Assembly: GCA_025642065.1 (NCBI GenBank)
Contig: JAODUP010000118.1
Coordinates: 310,001-374,000 of the forward strand
DNA from: Paralvinella palmiformis
Lineage: Eukaryota > Annelida > Polychaeta > Terebellida > Alvinellidae
Length of the DNA stretch: 64,000 bases
Reading direction: 5' to 3'
The notes under the pieces: model-generated
Seen by the model: the letters and a program-made list of their open reading frames with translations, nothing else
Databases searched by the model: none
Told to the model about the DNA's origin: nothing
Part shown: in pieces, positions 60,301 through 64,000 of the stretch
Layout: every line of letters begins with the position of its first letter
Position numbering within the stretch: the first letter of the stretch is position 1
Translations under genes and position numbers: made by a program

Positions 60301-62747
60301 CAGATTTTATCGCCAGATATGCCAAGTGGATCTAAATGTTTTGGTCTCAAGTGTGTTTGTTTGCAATGTCTTTAAGTAGAAATGGTCACATTTGTTGGTC
60401 ACAAAAATTGTGCATTTATAATGGATTGTTAATAAAAACAACTTTTAGAAAATATTAATTTTATTCCATTCTTAATTTGTTCGATTACTTCTCTTGAGCA
60501 CAGGGAATTATGCCAAGAGTTTTCCTAGAAAGTGTAGGTCTGTATATCTGCAAGAAATGTAGAAAAAAATACAAAACAAATTATATTAAATGGTGCAGTC
60601 CATTTTCTTAATGGTACACGACAAGAGTGAAAACAGAAATGCAGCTACATTCCATACTTATTCATTACTTAATAATAATTAATAGTCATGAAATTAATAT
60701 CGTAGTAAATTTTCTCTAATGTGTGGAACATTCAGATGCACTAAACTTGTACCCTAATTTGAAGAAAAACAGTTTTGTCATATGTAGAATGCATTTGATA
60801 CCTTGATCTTAACAATGAACATTTTGTTCAGTATCCTGTCGTGAATCAGTGTGCATGTTACACAGATCGCTACACAATTCTAAAACGCACCATGTAAAAT
60901 CACAAACCAATATCTGGCATTGTATTTAGTTCAGAGATGCTTTTCAGTTTTGGAATAAACTCATCTGTGGCAGTGCTATGTGTTAATTCTTTTTTGATTT
61001 TGCCTTATTTTAATACTGTTGTTTGCAAATACTTTATGATAAGCAGCTCATTGGCAGTGTTCTAACACTCCAGGGTACAGTAGTTTTTGATTGTGACACA
61101 TATAATTGTGACGACAGATTATTTGGAAAATTGAGTTGTCTGTAGATTTAACCAATTAGTTTGTCTGAAATTCAGTTTAATATCTGTTTTTATATTATTA
61201 TATAACACAATAATGTATTTGCAACATTCTAATTCTGACTTGCCTTAAAAAATTGCTACGCAAACTATGCAATTGCTAATCAATTTCCATAATTGATTAG
61301 CTATTGTTGCTAATCAATTTTTTGTAAACAAAATGTTCCCTGCTAAACCAACCTGATTACGTCTATGCAACCGTACAAATAAATGGTCATTTCCATCTTT
61401 GTTCTATCATCATCATTATCATCATCATTATTTAATCATATGTTATATGAAGCCACTAAGAAATCAGTTTGTTTTCCTCTGTGATTTAATTGTCACTTGA
61501 AATAATCCTGACCCACTGATTAGCATGTGTCATGTCAAATGAAGATATATAAAATCAGAGCATGTATGACATAATGTTCAACAACCAGAATCTTCATGGT
61601 AAAATATTACTGCTGTACTTTGAAAGAGTGCAATTACTATGGCAAGCAAGTTCAAGCACAGGTATTTACTGTGTTTAAGTGTTTGAGTTGCTCGAGTATT
61701 AACGAAATTTTAGAGGCCTTGGGTATGTGCCAGTGCTTATAATACTGGGGAGACATTACCTGTGTTACTATGAAAACTAGCTATTCTTGAATAAGTACCC
61801 TGTAGAATCATGGCTATTCTGTGTCACTTTCATTTCAGCAAGTGGTAAAATGCACATTTGTTCAAATAGTTTGAACACATTTGTTAGAACAGTTTTAAAA
61901 ACACACACACACACACACACACACCCAATGTGTCTATGTACATGGTTTTTGAAACAGTTATCCATGTGTATTTCAGGTACTATTGGCGCAGATGAGGATG
62001 CCTATGGACAGGAGATGGCCCTTTATCTAAATGAAGATGATATCTTGAAACCTAAGCACAAAAATAAGGAAAAACATGGAATCTTGAAATTCTGCAGCAG
62101 AGAAAATCCAGGCATGATATTAAGCTGCTGTAGATTGTTTTCGGATTTTATTAGATTGTATAGATTATAAACACCTTTTTTTCTATTTTCCTTTCGTCTT
62201 TGGGTGTTTAAAAAAAATTACCACCAGGAAAAAACTAATTAGCAAATAATTACACCTTTTGCAATTTTAATCTATTCATTGAATTAATGCTGTTTTATCT
62301 AAATGTTTTTTTTTTATGATATAGATGTTGCTGGAGATAGATCAACGGCTGAAGTGAGTGGTAAATGTGATGGGTCTAAACGTAAAAGTACTGTTCTACC
62401 ACGACTTGATGAGCGTATATTGATTGATTCTGATGATGAGCTGCCTGCGATTTCTGCCTGTCTGAACTGTCATGGTATTTGTGCCATAACTTCACCATTT
62501 GCTTTCCTAGCATGACACTATCCAGTTTTAATTGATGGAAATGATTTGATGAAATGTTTGCAATCATTTCATGGGTGTTTCTTGAAATTCTGGGTTTAGT
62601 ATGACGAGGGAGAAATTATGTCTTAATCATAGTATGAAAACTCAGATGATGTAATGAAGTTGTTTAATTCACTGTACACTTACCTTTTCAAATACTGCTA
62701 AAATGTGCATACATGTACACACACAAACACACACACAGAGAGAGAGA

Positions 62748-62790
<43 letters not shown>

Positions 62791-64000
62791 CATTAAACAA
62801 GAGTCACTAAGATGGTGTGCTAATTCTGTTTAATAAAATGTGTGCATGTTTGTGTGTGTGTGTTCAGGAAACACTGGCCATAATAAGCGTTTTACTCTTC
62901 CTACAGCAGATCCAGATGATAAAATTAACAAAGACGAATCAGATCAGGTGACAGCTAACAAATCAAATGGCAGAAGTAAACTGGAGGAAAAAGGAACCAG
63001 CTCAGATTCATCTGTTGACAGAAAGAAAAGTGGCAGACACCAATCTGGAAATCAAAAGCCCATTTTCAGCATAGTTCAGGATGCTGCTGATGATGGTAGT
63101 GATGATTTTCAGGCAGAATGTACTCCAGTAAGATTTAGTGGAACAGAGTTTTTGACCAGTAACAGAAGATCTATATTGCATCCAGTTTGTGAGGATCAAT
63201 GTCATTCTCCTGCCTCGGTGACTGATGGGATGGATGTTTCCGTGGATTGTTGCTCGGCGATCAGTGACAGTCAGATGGAGGTTGAGACTCGAACCAAAAC
63301 TAAACAAATTGTCGATGAAGAGGGGGAACTCAGACTGTCACAACTGCTGCCCTTACCATCAGTACCTCGGAGGAAAGGTGACGAATCTCCTGGAAGTAAG
63401 CTAGAACACATTAGGACTCCCCCGTCCATCGAGGAAATACGTTTAACGTTTGAACAGTTTGACAAACAGGGTCACATCTCTCCTGTAAATGTCTTTGACT
63501 TGGTAGAAAAATGGGAGAGGTCGAGGAGTGCAGCCAGTGATCTTCAGGGATCAGCTCTGGACAGTAGCAGGATGCGGTGTGAGAGTGAGCAAAACAGTTG
63601 TAAGATGAGAACTTCATCGTTATGTACTGAATTTGAAGATGCGTCCAAGACCGAGGATAGGAATGTTATGGATGTTCAGGAATCTATCCTGGGAATGTAT
63701 GATAAAAATAATTCTGCTGGAACGGAACTTGCCTCTAAACAAACTAAAAAACTTAAGACAGACAATAAAATGTCAGTTGGTAATCCAATGGAGTGCAATA
63801 ACTCCTTGGCGAATTTTGATGAAAATTGTAAACAACTGTTGACAGATGTGTTTCCATCAGAGAGAACTCAACTTTCTGGCAGAAAATCTGTCGGACCAGA
63901 TGTAGAACCAGCTTCATCAAGGACTGATAGTGATCATACTGTAGGTACAAAACAGATGCCGGATGAGGTTACACATGTTGATGGTGTAAAGAAAGACTTC
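44358..64000 (+). CDS. FANCM: Fanconi anaemia group M DNA translocase/helicase (gene span, 3' partial)
   Basis: FANCM recognises and remodels stalled forks and branched DNA, anchors the Fanconi core complex through MHF and FAAP24, and helps repair interstrand crosslinks. Seventeen exons join in phase into about 1308 codons (human 2048). Residues 1-13, [13 protein letters not shown], match the family N-terminus. Helicase motifs: I PTGLGKT (176-182), Ia [16 protein letters not shown] (278-281), III SAT (309-311), [36 protein letters not shown] (637-645). Exons 6-9 encode the helical Hef-type insert. Exons 12-14 cover the region that binds MHF in human. Exon 17 is long, acidic and Ser-rich with no ordered domain and stays open to the window end. 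The ERCC4-like and HhH C-terminal domains are outside. All catalytic residues checked are intact. Confidence 0.96.
45327..45727 (+). CDS. FANCM: FANCM exon 2 (motif I)
   Basis: Acceptor TGTTCCAG, donor CTCAG|GTATGT. Encodes [20 protein letters not shown], then REYQFSIV and [20 protein letters not shown] (Walker A). The 129-codon ORF on the other strand is a shadow. Confidence 0.96.
45777..46175 (+). repeat. Direct duplication of intron sequence plus SINE head
   Basis: TGCTGCTTCCTCCATATAAC begins both units (about 45777 and 45999). They then share AATTAGCCAAGTTGAACGTG through the SINE head, offset 199 bases, with a 25-base indel near 45795-45820. In FANCM intron 2. Confidence 0.85.
45886..45967 (+). 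mobile_element. SINE family 2, head-only copy
   Basis: tRNA-like head ATGCCTCCATTGTCTAGCGG and GTTCGAATCTCAGC, cut off after GGGCATATCTGAAGGTGGG. It is part of the local duplication. Confidence 0.8.
46085..46269 (+). mobile_element. SINE family 2, complete, with target duplication
   Basis: About 185 bases, head to CATCAATCATCATCAT tail, flanked by a perfect 16-bp duplication CCACTCAGTTACTTGG (46069-46084 and 46270-46285). This is direct evidence of LINE-mediated retroposition. In FANCM intron 2. Confidence 0.93.
46692..46797 (+). CDS. FANCM: FANCM exon 3 (motif Ia)
   Basis: Encodes [20 protein letters not shown] and the MGIPQ-AEMTG segment, between TTTCAG and GTAATA. Confidence 0.96.
47121..47148. 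repeat. (TA)n microsatellite
   Basis: About 14 TA units in FANCM intron 3. Confidence 0.95.
47665..47837 (+). CDS. FANCM: FANCM exon 4 (DEAH box)
   Basis: Encodes [20 protein letters not shown] and [18 protein letters not shown], motif II. Acceptor TTCTACAG, donor GTAAAT. Confidence 0.97.
48140..48380 (+). repeat. Dispersed repeat in FANCM intron 4, copy 1
   Basis: Shares ordered blocks with 54757-54995: TTTTTGTGGGA, AGATGAG-G-TGCAAAAAAT, AGTGC-GCAGA, TTTACCAT, ATGATACACCCA and TGTTTGATTGGCTGAGA. About 75-80 percent alike by eye. Class unknown; no termini found. Confidence 0.7.
48521..48571. repeat. (AC)n(AT)n compound microsatellite
   Basis: Runs directly ahead of the FANCM exon 5 acceptor. 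Confidence 0.95.
48609..48686 (+). CDS. FANCM: FANCM exon 5 (motif III)
   Basis: 26 codons: [20 protein letters not shown] then PGTDIK. An (AC)n(AT)n tract ends 38 bases before the acceptor and sits where the polypyrimidine/branch region should be. Confidence 0.96.
48960..49250 (+). repeat. GGAATTGA-rich interspersed repeat, copy 2
   Basis: Same order of landmarks as 3325-3620 (TTCAGAAATATTTCATGACA; CTACTTGGAATAT; GTAGGTATTCCAAGTAGG). In FANCM intron 5. Confidence 0.6.
49832..49990 (+). CDS. FANCM: FANCM exon 6 (insert domain)
   Basis: Encodes [20 protein letters not shown] and [18 protein letters not shown], the start of the helical insert. Confidence 0.95.
50252..50287. repeat. (AT)n microsatellite
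   Basis: AT run preceded by ACACAC in FANCM intron 6. Confidence 0.95.
50601..50732 (+). CDS. FANCM: FANCM exon 7 (insert domain)
   Basis: 44 codons, [20 protein letters not shown] to [13 protein letters not shown], between CGCAACAG and GTTATT. Confidence 0.92.
51383..51530 (+). mobile_element. tRNA-derived SINE, family 3
   Basis: Head ACAGCGTGGTGGTCAGGGCA, B box GGGTTCAAATCC, tail ACACCAAGGCTAAACAACTG. Related tails occur near 20400, 27320, 49300 and 54105. In FANCM intron 7. Confidence 0.65.
51780..52000 (+). CDS. FANCM: FANCM exon 8 (insert domain)
   Basis: Encodes [20 protein letters not shown] and [20 protein letters not shown]. The acceptor is taken after TTTATGAAG because RQQ aligns with the family; the AG after CAACAG (start 51789) is an in-phase alternative. 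A SINE begins about 23 bases past the donor. Confidence 0.9.
52024..52315 (+). mobile_element. tRNA-derived SINE, family 1, longest copy
   Basis: Head GGCCTCTATGGGTAAGAGTG, B box GGTTCGAATCCC, linker AGGAGGAGTTTTTCATCC, body TTAGAATTAGTCCCTGCGGT and tail GCCATTTCAGCCATTATTAT. It defines the full family layout used to recognise the body pieces at 5487-5640 and 6515-6720. Confidence 0.88.
52446..52576 (+). CDS. FANCM: FANCM exon 9
   Basis: Encodes [20 protein letters not shown] and [20 protein letters not shown], the hinge into the second RecA-like domain. Confidence 0.94.
52770..53400 (-). pseudogene. CR1/L2-like LINE relic (RT C-terminus)
   Basis: The minus strand encodes [20 protein letters not shown] and [20 protein letters not shown], the conserved post-catalytic block of these LINEs. 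Degraded thumb and tail sequence follows to about 52770, with many stops. In FANCM intron 9. Confidence 0.82.
54372..54553 (+). CDS. FANCM: FANCM exon 10 (motif IV)
   Basis: Encodes [20 protein letters not shown] and [20 protein letters not shown]. Acceptor TTTCCAG, donor AAG|GTGTGT. Confidence 0.96.
54757..54995 (+). repeat. Dispersed repeat in FANCM intron 10, copy 2
   Basis: Direct-orientation relative of 48140-48380; see the shared blocks listed there. Confidence 0.7.
55364..55570 (+). CDS. FANCM: FANCM exon 11 (motifs V and VI)
   Basis: Encodes [40 protein letters not shown] and [18 protein letters not shown]. All arginine-finger residues are present. Confidence 0.97.
55783..56023 (+). 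CDS. FANCM: FANCM exon 12
   Basis: Begins [20 protein letters not shown] after GTTTTCAG and ends GIKAG|GTAGGT in phase 1. Start of the region that binds MHF in human FANCM. Confidence 0.95.
56160..56325 (-). mobile_element. tRNA-like SINE fragment
   Basis: The minus strand reads GCTTCGGTGGTACATTGGTT then AAAGCAATGAGCTG, with a B-box-like GTGGGTTCAGATT. Degenerate; family uncertain. In FANCM intron 12. Confidence 0.5.
57027..57163 (+). CDS. FANCM: FANCM exon 13
   Basis: Encodes [20 protein letters not shown] and [13 protein letters not shown], matching the family pattern KK-x-LS-x-E-x4-W. Frame chosen by splice phase; another frame gives the longer ORF. Confidence 0.9.
57331..57390 (+). repeat. 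(CT)n/(GTCT)n microsatellite
   Basis: About 60 bases of CT interrupted by GTCT, in FANCM intron 13. Confidence 0.95.
57729..57890 (-). mobile_element. SINE family 2, diverged
   Basis: On the minus strand: head TGCCTATGTGGTGTAACTGG, body GGAGGTCACTCAGCCCATTT, tail end CATAAGACATC. In FANCM intron 13. Confidence 0.7.
58586..58730 (+). CDS. FANCM: FANCM exon 14
   Basis: Encodes [20 protein letters not shown] and [18 protein letters not shown]; donor ACAGA|GTAAGT, phase 1. Corresponds to the LSLSEW-x-LWQ block of vertebrate FANCM. Confidence 0.94.
58731..59888 (+). other. FANCM intron 14 upstream of the nested ORF
   Basis: Ordinary AT-rich intron sequence with no repeat recognised. A TATA-like TATATAG is at 59811-59817, 72 bases before the nested ATG. 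Confidence 0.4.
59889..60335 (+). CDS. Unrecognised 148-residue ORF nested in FANCM intron 14
   Basis: I do not recognise this protein. The frame opens at ATG 59889 ([20 protein letters not shown]) and runs intact to TAA at 60333-60335. The sequence looks alpha-helical: an amphipathic first helix around [20 protein letters not shown], a long second helix around [20 protein letters not shown] to [12 protein letters not shown], and a third around [20 protein letters not shown]. It has several Cys and no signal peptide or clear membrane span. TATATAG at 59811-59817 and AATAAA at 60431-60436 bracket it on the same strand. It does not fit as a FANCM cassette exon: no splice sites at its edges, and an in-frame stop. 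It could be a nested single-exon gene, a retrogene or, less likely, a chance ORF. Confidence 0.5.
   Translation: MDVSCLCDVLRLRVPSPGIFKQVLRWLRFLSDSYLQYQDGRLDSELDMMSLVMLITDTIQSAITMVRKTQMMAIQYSLLCHRIHAIGSYNRRSTHTVYDSTWNELQIYSGVCHMYVQCMVEYSEGMVQMCRITDALNTDFIARYAKWI
60431..60436 (+). terminator. AATAAA polyadenylation signal after the nested ORF
   Basis: Canonical hexamer 95 bases past the nested stop. Such hexamers are frequent in AT-rich introns, so it is only supporting evidence. Confidence 0.35.
61900..61925 (+). repeat. (AC)n microsatellite
   Basis: About 13 AC units, roughly 50 bases before the FANCM exon 15 acceptor. Confidence 0.95.
61977..62111 (+). CDS. FANCM: FANCM exon 15 (donor uncertain)
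   Basis: Begins GTACTATTGGCGCAGATGAG after TATTTCAG. Encodes [20 protein letters not shown]. Two phase-compatible ends exist: a GC donor (CCAG|GCATGA, end 62111) or a weak GT donor (TGCT|GTAGAT, end 62129). The first is listed. Confidence 0.75.
62325..62474 (+). CDS. FANCM: FANCM exon 16
   Basis: 50 codons including [20 protein letters not shown], between TGATATAG and CATG|GTATTT. The acidic ILIDSDDE resembles the VIESDEE stretch of human FANCM. Confidence 0.85.
62717..62790 (+). repeat. (AC)n(AG)n compound microsatellite
   Basis: Alternating AC and AG runs in FANCM intron 16, about 80 bases before exon 17. Confidence 0.95.
62868..64000 (+). CDS. FANCM: FANCM exon 17 (open at window edge)
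   Basis: From a GTTCAG acceptor after a GT-rich tract, the frame stays open for 377 codons to the last base. It is Ser/Asp/Glu/Lys-rich with no ordered domain, as in the long central exon of vertebrate FANCM. A second acceptor, TTCCTACAG, would start the exon at 62907 in the same frame. Confidence 0.9.

Overview
The window is metazoan nuclear DNA: AT-rich, with intron-split genes (GT-AG introns of hundreds of bases to several kb), tRNA-derived SINEs, CR1/L2-like LINE relics, hAT- and pogo-like DNA transposons and many microsatellites. Gene content and repeat style fit an invertebrate, probably a lophotrochozoan such as a mollusc; the species is inference. Nothing bacterial, viral or CRISPR-like was seen.

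Four conserved genes are supported, in alternating orientation. (1) CRLS1, mitochondrial cardiolipin synthase, minus strand, 590-8361: three coding exons, with the 3' end off the left edge. (2) GNPNAT1, glucosamine-6-phosphate N-acetyltransferase, plus strand, 24425-28861: five exons, complete except for the initiator codon, which must lie on an upstream exon I could not place. (3) MAP10, a microtubule-associated protein, minus strand, 34657-37617: one uninterrupted 986-codon exon. (4) FANCM, the Fanconi anaemia DNA translocase, plus strand, 44358 to the right edge: 17 exons giving about 1308 in-frame codons, including the whole DEAH helicase core. The ERCC4-like/HhH C-terminus lies outside the window. 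A fifth possible gene is an intronless 148-codon ORF at 59889-60335 inside FANCM intron 14, with a TATA-like box and AATAAA around it; I do not recognise it.

Layout: 1-8.4 kb CRLS1, with a 1-kb tandem duplication in its first intron. 8.4-24.4 kb is a transposon graveyard: a LINE broken by a MITE, a BED-type hAT relic and a pogo-like element, then two hAT elements with intact 8-bp target duplications. 24.4-28.9 kb GNPNAT1. 28.9-34.6 kb is 3' flank with a three-copy 114-bp tRNA-like tandem repeat. 34.6-37.6 kb MAP10. 37.6-44.3 kb holds LINE relics that reach to within about 60 bases of the FANCM start codon. 44.3-64 kb FANCM, its introns loaded with SINEs and microsatellites.

The genes do not form a pathway: cardiolipin synthesis, UDP-GlcNAc synthesis, microtubule regulation and interstrand-crosslink repair. 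FANCM and GNPNAT1 also share a chromosome in human (14q), so that linkage may be old. The most novel-looking items are the nested ORF, the 114-bp tRNA-like array, two alternative-splice ambiguities in FANCM and several cleanly delimited mobile elements.
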